Shown here one piece after another: positions 40,674 through 48,052 of a stretch of DNA of 48,052 nucleotides. The DNA comes from an uncultured Octadecabacter sp. (GTDB lineage Bacteria > Pseudomonadota > Alphaproteobacteria > Rhodobacterales > Rhodobacteraceae). The stretch's first letter is position 1, and the number at the start of each line of letters is the position of its first letter. Under the pieces are notes generated by a model that had not been told where the DNA came from, did no database searches, and saw nothing but the letters and a program-made list of their open reading frames with translations. The stretch is from assembly GCA_937891785.1 (NCBI GenBank), contig CALAGN010000015.1, forward strand, positions 1 to 48,052, in the 5' to 3' direction. Position numbers and translations under genes: made by a program.

Positions 40674-41798
40674 TTACCCCCGTAGCTCCAAAGCATCTTG
40701 CAACACAGCCAACACCTTATCACGTGGCACGTCCGCGGTAACAAAGGCATCACCAATCCCGCGCGCGAGGATGAACCGCAACTGGCCATCAACGACCTTC
40801 TTGTCCTGCCCCATCAGGTCCAGCAACCCTTCGACATCCGGCAAATCGCCGTCGATATCAGCCAGATCAACCTTCATCCCCATGTCGCGCAGATGGGCGC
40901 GCAGGCGGCTGGGGTCTTCTTGGCTGCACAGCCCCATACGGGCCGAGAGTTCAAACGCCAGCACGCAGCCCATCGCCACGCCTTCGCCGTGCAAAAGGCG
41001 GTCGCCGTAGCCTGTGGCGGCCTCAAGCGCGTGGCAAAATGTATGCCCAAGGTTCAACAATGCGCGGTCGCCCTGTTCGGTCTCGTCGCGCTGCACGATT
41101 TCGGCTTTCATCTGACAAGACCGTTTAACCGCTTGCACCCGCGCGGCCATATCGCCCGCGGCAAGTGCCGGTCCCTGCCCCTCAAGCCAGTCAAAGAACG
41201 CCGCATCGCCCAGCAGCCCGTATTTCACGACCTCGCCATACCCCGACAGGAAATCGCGTGGGGTGAGCGTGCCAAGTACGGCGGTATCGGCCAGCACGAG
41301 GCTGGGCTGGTGGAATGCACCGATCAGGTTCTTGCCAAGCGGCGAGTTGATCCCCGTTTTGCCACCCACGGAACTATCAACCTGCGCCAACAGGGACGAG
41401 GGCACCTGCACAAAACGCACACCACGCCGCACAACGGCGGCGGCAAAGCCCGCCAGATCACCGATCACACCACCGCCAAAGGCGACAACCACATCGCCGC
41501 GCTCGACTTTTTGGGCGATAAGCCATTCAACGGTGCGGCTGAACTGGTCCCAGCTTTTTGTGGCCTCGCCCGCAGGCAAGATCAGGACTTCGGATGTGAT
41601 ACCACCAGCGCTTAGGCCCGCTTGCAGGTTATGCAATTGCGCGGCGGCGACGTTTTCATCCGTTACAATCGCCACACGCTTACGCCCAAGCATCGGCGCA
41701 ATCAGCACCCCGGACTCGGCCAGAAGTCCCGGTCCGATAACGATGTTATACTCGCGCCCCGGCAGGTTCACACGGACGGTTTCACGCAATTGGGTCAT
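40674..41798 (-). CDS. aroB: 3-dehydroquinate synthase
   Basis: Second step of the shikimate pathway, converting DAHP to 3-dehydroquinate with NAD+ and a divalent metal. The 374 residues contain VVAFGGGVIGDLAGFAAA, VQVPSSLLAQVDSSVGGKTGIN, and the metal-binding region ending in LNLGHTFCHALE, all diagnostic. The start overlaps the aroK stop by four bases, giving an aroK-aroB operon. Confidence 0.97.
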   Translation of the reverse strand: MTQLRETVRVNLPGREYNIVIGPGLLAESGVLIAPMLGRKRVAIVTDENVAAAQLHNLQAGLSAGGITSEVLILPAGEATKSWDQFSRTVEWLIAQKVERGDVVVAFGGGVIGDLAGFAAAVVRRGVRFVQVPSSLLAQVDSSVGGKTGINSPLGKNLIGAFHQPSLVLADTAVLGTLTPRDFLSGYGEVVKYGLLGDAAFFDWLEGQGPALAAGDMAARVQAVKRSCQMKAEIVQRDETEQGDRALLNLGHTFCHALEAATGYGDRLLHGEGVAMGCVLAFELSARMGLCSQEDPSRLRAHLRDMGMKVDLADIDGDLPDVEGLLDLMGQDKKVVDGQLRFILARGIGDAFVTADVPRDKVLAVLQDALELRG

Positions 41799-42391
41799 GG
41801 GATCGCTTTCAGGATTTCGGGGCGCTCGAGCAGCGCGTCAATCACACGGTCTGTCATATCGGCAATCGAATAAGCCCGCTCGGAGCGCACATTCAGGTCG
41901 GCCAGCTCGTAGACGGAGCGGCGTTGCGCGAACAGGCCCGCCAAGGTCGCACGCGGGTCAGCCGTGCGCAGCAGCGGGCGCGTGTTTTTGTGGCGCACAC
42001 GATCCCACAGCAGATCAAGGCCCGCATTCAGCCAGACCGATACCCCATCGCGCGAGATTGCAGCGCGGTTCCGCTCAGCCAGAAACGCCCCGCCACCGGT
42101 GGACAGAATACAGGGCGCGCCACGCAGCAGCCTCGCGATCACTTCGGCCTCGCGGTTACGAAAAAACGCTTCGCCGTCACGCTCGAACACCTCGGAGATA
42201 GTGGCATTGGCTGCGGTTTCGATTTCCGCATCAGAATCAACGAACGGCGCATCCAGCTGCGCAGCAAGTGCACGCCCGACTGCCGTCTTGCCGCAGCCCA
42301 TCAAACCGACCAACACAACCGTGCGCCCAAGTTCGTATCGCATTTGCCTATCTGTCATGGCCTGCACGCCATTGTTTTCGTTCCTTTTCAT
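41795..42391 (-). CDS. aroK: Shikimate kinase
   Basis: Phosphorylates shikimate. The 198-residue P-loop kinase has LMGCGKTAVGRALA (Walker A), FVDSDAEIE (shikimate binding and Mg), FFRNREAEV, and LSTGGGAFL. Two starts are possible: ATG at 42391 (198 residues) with AGGCGG upstream, or ATG at 42358 (187 residues) beginning MTDRQ; I keep the longer. It is divergent from the small gene at 42525. Confidence 0.95.
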   Translation of the reverse strand: MKRNENNGVQAMTDRQMRYELGRTVVLVGLMGCGKTAVGRALAAQLDAPFVDSDAEIETAANATISEVFERDGEAFFRNREAEVIARLLRGAPCILSTGGGAFLAERNRAAISRDGVSVWLNAGLDLLWDRVRHKNTRPLLRTADPRATLAGLFAQRRSVYELADLNVRSERAYSIADMTDRVIDALLERPEILKAIP

Positions 42392-42524
42392 CGGCCAAGC
42401 GCCGCCTAATGAATAATTTCACAACTGAATGGCGTGATCTTGTGCAAAAGACCATATATAAACCAAGGCAAGGCGGCAAATCAGGTCGCCATTTTGAGGT
42501 AAAGCAGAAAGGATGGCCGATTAG

Positions 42525-42677
42525 ATGTGGCTATTGATCAAGGTATTGCTATTTCTTGTGTTATTTGCAGCAATTTCATTGGTTGCCTATGCTTACGCGG
42601 GGCCAATCTTTTTTCCGGCCGACTTTGCAGCCCCCAGTGACGTCGTGACGAAACCCGTCACGTTAAGTTTGGAATAA
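42525..42677 (+). CDS. Small membrane-anchored or exported protein, 50 aa
   Basis: A 50-codon frame opening MWLLIKVLLFLVLF, with a hydrophobic helix over residues 2-26, then a short polar tail (PADFAAPSDVVTKPVTLSLE). AAAGGA lies 11-12 bases before the ATG, slightly far. It ends three bases before the start of the 520-residue exported protein, so the two are probably translated together. I believe small genes like this occur at the same place in relatives but cannot verify it. Function unknown. Confidence 0.6.
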   Translation: MWLLIKVLLFLVLFAAISLVAYAYAGPIFFPADFAAPSDVVTKPVTLSLE

Positions 42678-42679
42678 CG

Positions 42680-44242
42680 ATGCAGATTTGCCGCGCGGCA
42701 TGTGTTCTTTTTCTCAGTGCGACTGTTGCCGCGCAAGCCCAAGATCAAGGGCCGATGTCAGCGGTCGACTGGCTGTCGGATAGCGTTGCTGTGCCCGCGC
42801 CCTTTGCGAGTTCGTCACAAAGTCCCCAGCCATTGATCAACCCAGACGAACCCCCCGTGGCAAATTCTGTCGTGACGCCACAAATCTCTGTGACGCCGCT
42901 GGACAGCCCCTCGCCCGACCCGATCGGGCTTTTGCCATCTGAGGTCACGGGATTTCCTGCAGGTCTTTGGAAAGGCAGCGACGCGGAAACGCTGGCTACA
43001 CTTGTGCAGGCCCAGCGGGTCGATAGCCTTCCCGCGATGCAGGCGTTACTGCGCAACCTGCTGCTGGCCGAGGCTGATGCACCGCTTGGGGCCGGACCCG
43101 ACGGACGCCTGTTTCTGGCGCGCGTCGACAAGTTGCTGGATATGGGCGCGCTTGAACCTGCCCAAGCCCTGCTAGAGGCAGCAAACCCCGACACACCGGC
43201 GCTGTTCCGGCGCTGGTTTGATGTGTCCCTGCTGACAGGCACAGAAGGTAGGGCCTGCACTGCCATGCGCGCGCGCCCTGATGTGGCACCCACGCCTGCG
43301 GCGCGGGTATTCTGCCTTGCGCGCAATGGTGATTGGTCTGCGGCGGCCCTAACTCTGAACACAGTTCGCGCCCTTGGCGATATCGCGGACGAGGAAGACG
43401 CGCTGTTGTCGCGTTTCCTTGATCCCGATCTTTACGAAGGCGAAGCGCCATTTCCCGCGCCTAGCCGCCCGAGCCCACTGGTGTTTCGCATGCGCGAGGC
43501 AATCGGCGAGCCGATGACTGTGGCAGGTCTGCCCCGTGCATTTGCTCATGCGGATTTGCGATCCACCACCGGCTGGAAATCCCAGCTTGAGGCCGCCGAG
43601 CGATTGGCGCGTAATGGTGCGATTGGCCCCACCCGTTTGTTCGGGATCTATATGGCGCGCCGTCCTGCTGCCTCTGGCGGGGTCTGGGACCGTGTTGCTG
43701 CTGTGCAGGCGCTTGATCGCGCGCTTGAGACGGGCAACGCCGAGGCCGTGGCTGCCACCCTGCCCGCCGCATGGGAGGCCATGCAAGCCGTTGCGACCGA
43801 AGTTGCCTTTGCCGTTCATTACCAGCCACGCCTATACGAGGTCTCCCTTGATGCTGACGCTGCGGACCTGGCCACCGAAATCGGGCTGTTGTCCCCTGCC
43901 TACGAGGCTGTCGCGATGGACGCTACCCTGCGCAGCCAGAGTGATATTTTCCTACATGGTGTTGCCCGCGGCGATCTGTCGGATGTGCGCGCTGTTGGCC
44001 CGCGTCAAGCGGCGGTCTTTGCCGCATTCACCACCGCCACGCCCCCAGCCGAGCTGACGGCGATGGTGCAGAACGCAAAGCTGGGCGAGGCGCTTTTGCG
44101 CGCCATGGCCGTCTTTAACGAGGGCGCTGTCTCGTCCCCAAGTGATGTGCGCGATGCTTTGGCGTTCTTGCGCTTGGTTGGCCTTGAGGATATCGCGCGC
44201 CGGTTGTCGCTGGAATATCTGCTGTTGTCGCGCCAGTCATGA
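42680..44242 (+). CDS. Exported protein of unknown function, 520 aa
   Basis: A 520-residue protein with a cleavable signal peptide (about 1-20, VLFLSATVAAQAQ). A Pro/Ser-rich low-complexity stretch follows (about 35-85), then an alpha-helical, Ala/Leu-rich body (about 95-515) that reads like helical repeats of the TPR/SEL type without a clean consensus. I do not recognise a catalytic motif. It is periplasmic or outer-membrane associated by inference. Its last codons overlap the xerD start by four bases (ATGA), so it is coupled to the chromosome-dimer recombinase gene. Confidence 0.75.
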   Translation: MQICRAACVLFLSATVAAQAQDQGPMSAVDWLSDSVAVPAPFASSSQSPQPLINPDEPPVANSVVTPQISVTPLDSPSPDPIGLLPSEVTGFPAGLWKGSDAETLATLVQAQRVDSLPAMQALLRNLLLAEADAPLGAGPDGRLFLARVDKLLDMGALEPAQALLEAANPDTPALFRRWFDVSLLTGTEGRACTAMRARPDVAPTPAARVFCLARNGDWSAAALTLNTVRALGDIADEEDALLSRFLDPDLYEGEAPFPAPSRPSPLVFRMREAIGEPMTVAGLPRAFAHADLRSTTGWKSQLEAAERLARNGAIGPTRLFGIYMARRPAASGGVWDRVAAVQALDRALETGNAEAVAATLPAAWEAMQAVATEVAFAVHYQPRLYEVSLDADAADLATEIGLLSPAYEAVAMDATLRSQSDIFLHGVARGDLSDVRAVGPRQAAVFAAFTTATPPAELTAMVQNAKLGEALLRAMAVFNEGAVSSPSDVRDALAFLRLVGLEDIARRLSLEYLLLSRQS

Positions 44243-45189
44243 AGCGGCGGGCAATGGCGCAGTGGGTACAGACATTTCTTGAGGCGCAGGCGGCGGAACT
44301 GGACGCGGCAACCAACACCCAACTGGCCTATGCCCGCGATTTGCAGGATTTTTCGCACTGGCTGGCAGATCGCGGTGCGCATTTTGACGACACCATCCAA
44401 GACCACATCGAGGGTTATCTGATTGATTGCGAGGCCCAAGGGCTGGCAAAATCCACACGTGCCCGGCGCCTGTCAGCGATCAAACAGCTGTTTCGTTTCG
44501 CGTTCGAGGAAAGCTGGCGCTCGGACAACCCGGCGATCCAGATCAAAGGGCCTGGCCGCGACAAACGCCTCCCCAAAACGCTGAACATCGGCGAAGTTGA
44601 CCGCCTGATTGTCGCCGCCCGCGACAGTGGCCGCGACACCGCGCGCAACACCTGTTTGATGGAATTACTTTACGCCACCGGAATGCGTGTCACCGAACTG
44701 GTCAGCCTGCCAGTGAGCGCGGTGCGCGGCAATCCGGCGATGTTGCTGGTGCGTGGCAAGGGTGGCAAGGAACGCATGGTGCCGCTATCCCCGCCTGCCC
44801 GCGCGGCCATGGCCGAGTGGCTGATCCATTGGGATGCCACGCAAGACGCGGCCAGACCAACGGGCAAACCGCCCGCGCGCTTTCTGTTTCCGTCGCGCAG
44901 CAAGGTCGGACATTTTACGCGCCACAGGTTTTATACCTTGATCAAGGAACTGGCGGTGCGCGGCGGTGTGTCCCCCGCCAAAGTCACGCCGCATACCCTG
45001 CGCCATGCCTTTGCGACGCATCTTTTGGCGGGGGGCGCTGATCTGCGCGCTATCCAGACCATGCTGGGGCACGCCGATGTGGCGACAACCGAAATTTACA
45101 CCCATGTTCTTGATGAACGACTGCGCGATCTGGTTCTTACGTATCACCCGCTTGCCCATGATCGCGCAAAGGATGACGACACACCTTGA
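44239..45189 (+). CDS. xerD: Site-specific tyrosine recombinase XerD
   Basis: With XerC resolves chromosome dimers at dif, controlled by FtsK. The 316 residues have a SAM-like core-binding domain (about 8-95) and a catalytic domain with the complete active site: Arg150 (TGMRVTEL), Lys174 (RGKGGKER), His252/Arg255 (HTLRHAFATH), His278 (MLGHADVATT) and nucleophile Tyr287 (EIYTHV). That argues for XerD or XerC rather than a phage integrase; the choice of XerD rests on overall resemblance. It overlaps the upstream gene by four bases. No mobile-element features surround it. Confidence 0.9.
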   Translation: MKRRAMAQWVQTFLEAQAAELDAATNTQLAYARDLQDFSHWLADRGAHFDDTIQDHIEGYLIDCEAQGLAKSTRARRLSAIKQLFRFAFEESWRSDNPAIQIKGPGRDKRLPKTLNIGEVDRLIVAARDSGRDTARNTCLMELLYATGMRVTELVSLPVSAVRGNPAMLLVRGKGGKERMVPLSPPARAAMAEWLIHWDATQDAARPTGKPPARFLFPSRSKVGHFTRHRFYTLIKELAVRGGVSPAKVTPHTLRHAFATHLLAGGADLRAIQTMLGHADVATTEIYTHVLDERLRDLVLTYHPLAHDRAKDDDTP

Positions 45190-45239
45190 AGCGGACCCCT
45201 CGCGGCCCCATAACAAGGCGATGACCCTTAGGAATTCCC

Positions 45240-46532
45240 ATGATACTTGACGCTGCTTTCTGGATCACCACCGGTGCGATCCTAGTTCTACTTGTGCTCT
45301 CGGGGTTCTTCTCGGGCTCTGAAACGGCGCTGACGGCGGCGTCGCGGGGCAAACTGCGCTCGTCTGCTGGACGCGGCAATAAAGGCGCGCAGCGTGCCCT
45401 TGCCCTCACCGACGACAGCGAGCGGCTGATCGGGTCGGTTTTGCTGGGCAACAACCTGGTGAATATTCTAGCTACATCGCTTGCTACGGCGATGTTTACG
45501 CGCGCATTTGGCGAAAGCGGCGTGGCAATGGCGACCCTTGTGATGACGTTGCTTGTGTTGATTTTCGCCGAAGTTCTGCCGAAAACCTATGCGATTACCA
45601 ATCCCGAACTGGCAGCGTCCCGCGTCGCGCGCCCGATCGGCGTGATTGTGATGCTGTTTGCGCCCGTTGTGTCGGCGGTGCGTGTTTTAGTGCGCGGCGT
45701 CCTTAGCCTGTTTGGCGTTCAGACCGATCCTGACAGCAACATTCTGGCCGTGCGCGAAGAAATCGCCGGCGCGATCCAGCTTGGCCACTCTGAAGGGGTT
45801 GTCGAAAAGGAAGACCGCGATCGGATTTTGGGCGCGCTTGATCTATCCGCCCGCACGGTCGAGGAAATCATGCTCCATCGCTCTGGCATCGCGATGATCG
45901 ACGCGGCCCTGCCAGTGACCGAAATCCTGCGCCTGAGCCTTGAAAGCCCGCACACGCGGCTGCCGCTTTATCGTGATGAACCCGAAAATATCGTCGGAAT
46001 CCTGCACGCAAAAGACCTGCTACGCGCGATGCATAAGATGCTGGGTAACGGGCGGATCGAACCGACAGAATTGGCCGGTTTTGATATCCTGACCGTCGCC
46101 ATGCCCGCGTATTTTATCCCCGAAACCACACCGCTTGATGATCAGATGCGCCAGTTTCTGCGCCGCTCGTCGCATTTTGCCCTGGTGGTAGATGAATACG
46201 GCACCTTGCAGGGCTTGATTACACTCGAGGACATCCTTGAAGAGATCGTCGGCGAGATAACGGACGAATTTGATACTGTAGAAGATCAAACCGTGACACG
46301 CTCCGAGGATGGTAGTTTTGTTGTGGATGGAAGCATGACGATCCGCGATTTGAACCGCGCGACCGACTGGACCCTGCCCGACGAAGAGGCCAACACCATC
46401 GCCGGTTTGGTCATCCACGAGGCGCAGATGATCCCGATGCAGGGACAGGTTTTCAGCTTTCACGGCTTCCGCTTTGAGGTCGTCGAAAAAGAAGACAACC
46501 GCCTTGTGTCATTGGGGATTCGCCCGCTTTAG
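45240..46532 (+). CDS. CorC/HlyC-type CNNM domain protein
   Basis: A 430-residue membrane protein with an N-terminal DUF21/CNNM domain (about 1-185; LVLSGFFSGSETALTAASRGKLR is its hallmark, with further helices at LVMTLLVLIFAEVLPKTYA). Two CBS domains follow (about 205-330; VVDEYGTLQGLITLEDILEEIVGEI) and a C-terminal CorC_HlyC transporter-associated domain (about 345-428; GSMTIRDLNRATDW). Family members act in Mg or Co efflux and resistance. It starts 50 bases after xerD, and its stop overlaps the convergent ATPase gene. Confidence 0.9.
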   Translation: MILDAAFWITTGAILVLLVLSGFFSGSETALTAASRGKLRSSAGRGNKGAQRALALTDDSERLIGSVLLGNNLVNILATSLATAMFTRAFGESGVAMATLVMTLLVLIFAEVLPKTYAITNPELAASRVARPIGVIVMLFAPVVSAVRVLVRGVLSLFGVQTDPDSNILAVREEIAGAIQLGHSEGVVEKEDRDRILGALDLSARTVEEIMLHRSGIAMIDAALPVTEILRLSLESPHTRLPLYRDEPENIVGILHAKDLLRAMHKMLGNGRIEPTELAGFDILTVAMPAYFIPETTPLDDQMRQFLRRSSHFALVVDEYGTLQGLITLEDILEEIVGEITDEFDTVEDQTVTRSEDGSFVVDGSMTIRDLNRATDWTLPDEEANTIAGLVIHEAQMIPMQGQVFSFHGFRFEVVEKEDNRLVSLGIRPL

Positions 46533-48052
46533 CGCCCTCTGAATAAGCCGCCGAAGATGCCGCGCACGATGCGCTTGCCCGTGGCGCCCTTGAGTTCGGA
46601 CACCACCACCTTTGCGAGACTTTCGGTGATACTGTCATCGGCGCGGTGGCGCGTCGACCAGTTGCGGGATGTGTCACGGGTTTTGGCAGTGCTCCGCCCG
46701 CCGCCGCCATCATAGCGGCGAGCATTATTAAACTCGCGCGCCTCGTCCTCGGTCTCTTTTTCCTCGGCTACTTCGGCCTCCGCTGCGGCCGCCTGTGATT
46801 TCTTCATCAGGATTTCAGCCGCACTTTCACGATCCAGCCGCTCATCATATTTCCCAGCCATCGGCGAGGCGGCCATAATAGCGGTGCGTTCTTCCACTGT
46901 AATCGGGCCAAGCTGTGATGACGGCGGGCGGATCAGCGTGCGCTGCACAATGCCCGGAACGCCTTTGTTTTCCAGCATCGACGTCACGGCTTCGCCTGTG
47001 CCCACATCGCGGATCGCTTCGACTGTTTCAAAGGCGGGGTTGGGGCGGTAGGTGTCTGCCGCCTGCCGTAATGCCTTTTGATCGTTGGCGGTGAATGCGC
47101 GCAGGGCGTGCTGCACGCGGTTGCCCAATTGGCCCAGCACATCTTCGGGCACATCCGCCGGATTCTGGGTGATGAAAAACACGCCAACCCCTTTAGAACG
47201 GATCAGCCGCGCGACTTGTTCGACCTTGTCCACAAGCGCTTTTGGGGCGTCATCAAACAACAAATGGGCTTCGTCGAAAAAGAACACGAGCTTGGGTTTG
47301 TCGGGGTTTCCGACCTCGGGCAGTTCCTCGAACAACTCGCTCAGCAACCAAAGCAGAAACGTCGCATAAAGCCGTGGGCTGCTCATCAGGCGATCTGCGG
47401 CCAGAATGTTGATCCCGCCGCGCCCGTCTTCGCCGACACGCATCAGATCGGCCAGTTCGAGTGCTGGTTCACCAAACAATTGCGCGCCGTTCTGGTTTTC
47501 AAGCACCAGAAGAGCGCGCTGGATTGCTCCCACGGAAGACGCCGCCACATTGCCATAACGCAACGACAAATCCTTGGCATTTTGCCCGACCCAAACCAGC
47601 AGGGCTTGCAAATCCTCAAGATCAAGCAGCGGAAGACCTTCTTCGTCGGCCACACGGAACGCAACGTTCAACACGCCTTCTTGTGCTCCAGTCAGCTCCA
47701 GCAGGCGCGACAGCAGCAGTGGGCCCATTTCCGCGATTGTCGCGCGGATCGGGTGGCCCTGATCGCCCAGCAAGTCCCAGAACGTCACCGGAAAGGCTTC
47801 ATATTGCAGATCAAGGCCAATTGTGGCGGCGCGTTTCATGAATGGCTCGTGCAGTTTGAAATCCGCACTGCCTGACTTGGCAAGCCCCGACAAATCACCT
47901 TTGACGTCCGACAGAAACACTGGCACGCCCGCCGCCGACAACCCTTCAGCAAGAATTTGCAGCGTCACGGTCTTGCCGGTGCCCGTTGCCCCGGCGATCA
48001 GCCCGTGGCGGTTGGCATAGCCCAACAATAGGTTTTGCGGCTCGCTATAGTC
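46529..48052 (-). CDS. HerA-like ATPase (DUF853 family), 5'-truncated by the window
   Basis: The C-terminal 507 residues of a helicase-HerA-like/YjgR ATPase. The frame is open to the right edge (first visible residues DYSEPQNLLLGYAN), so the true start is outside; only a handful of residues should be missing. Walker A is GATGTGKT, about 22 residues in; LSDVKGDLSGL follows and Walker B is LVFFFDEAHLL. FFITQNPADVPEDVLGQLGNRVQHALRAF is the conserved sensor region. A charged Glu/Ala-rich stretch and a basic C-terminus (GKRIVRGIFGGLFRGR) finish it. The cellular role is not known; DNA pumping is inferred from FtsK/HerA similarity. Its stop overlaps that of the convergent CNNM gene. Confidence 0.9.
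   Translation of the reverse strand, partial: DYSEPQNLLLGYANRHGLIAGATGTGKTVTLQILAEGLSAAGVPVFLSDVKGDLSGLAKSGSADFKLHEPFMKRAATIGLDLQYEAFPVTFWDLLGDQGHPIRATIAEMGPLLLSRLLELTGAQEGVLNVAFRVADEEGLPLLDLEDLQALLVWVGQNAKDLSLRYGNVAASSVGAIQRALLVLENQNGAQLFGEPALELADLMRVGEDGRGGINILAADRLMSSPRLYATFLLWLLSELFEELPEVGNPDKPKLVFFFDEAHLLFDDAPKALVDKVEQVARLIRSKGVGVFFITQNPADVPEDVLGQLGNRVQHALRAFTANDQKALRQAADTYRPNPAFETVEAIRDVGTGEAVTSMLENKGVPGIVQRTLIRPPSSQLGPITVEERTAIMAASPMAGKYDERLDRESAAEILMKKSQAAAAEAEVAEEKETEDEAREFNNARRYDGGGGRSTAKTRDTSRNWSTRHRADDSITESLAKVVVSELKGATGKRIVRGIFGGLFRGR

Noticed and set aside
44239-45189. Tyrosine recombinase as evidence of a mobile element
   Set aside because: Sequence fits XerD, it is coupled to a resident gene, and there are no attachment-site repeats, tRNA target or phage genes nearby.

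Overview
The window looks like a contiguous chromosomal piece of an alphaproteobacterium, most likely a marine Rhodobacterales (Roseobacter-group) species. The pointers are the CtrA cell-cycle regulator with a SciP-type inhibitor beside it, TrmFO, the lipid A/BAM block pyrH-frr-uppS-cdsA-dxr-rseP-bamA-skp-fabZ-lpxA-lpxI-lpxB, moderate-to-high GC, and a small tetrahydrofolate/cobalamin C1 cluster. It is gene-dense and mostly housekeeping. I see no rRNA, tRNA, CRISPR array, prophage or insertion sequence.

Layout. 1-4.1 kb: trmFO, a SAM methyltransferase and gluQ (+), hisI (-), an IscU-like gene (+), then a 40-residue membrane-protein gene (-). 4.2-9.9 kb (-): recG, ligA, ctrA, sciP. 10-12.8 kb (+): mnmA, an SDR oxidoreductase, a VIT-family transporter. 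12.8-16.8 kb (-): a DUF4386 membrane protein, then a four-gene folate/corrinoid cluster (small PF13769-type protein, MTHFR-like protein, HAD phosphatase, methyl-THF:corrinoid methyltransferase). 17-18.2 kb: ppx/gppA (+). 18.2-30.3 kb (-): the envelope block, one long run of tightly spaced genes from pyrH to lpxB; it makes isoprenoid and phospholipid precursors, lipid A and the outer-membrane assembly machine, and includes a 45-residue membrane-protein gene between rseP and bamA. 30.4-38.9 kb (+): miaA, an AraC-type regulator and a complete Dpp/Opp-like ABC importer with a Tat-type signal on its binding protein. 39-39.9 kb (-): two neighbouring genes that both look broken. 40-48 kb: ssb (+), aroB-aroK (-), a 50-residue small gene, a 520-residue exported protein, xerD and a CorC-like protein (+), and a HerA-like ATPase (-) that runs off the right end.

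Most worth a second look: (a) a perfect alphaproteobacterial LexA-type repeat (GAAC-N7-GAAC) just upstream of the 40-residue membrane-protein gene next to recG, suggesting an SOS-induced small membrane protein; (b) an in-place decaying operon (a lytic transglycosylase lacking its catalytic segment, followed by a gene with an early stop codon); (c) ligA, whose first ~270 codons are far more AT-rich than the rest; (d) sciP-ctrA linkage with a CtrA-like box between them; (e) tandem DnaA boxes between miaA and the araC-type gene. All functional calls rest on motif recognition and gene order; no database search was run.
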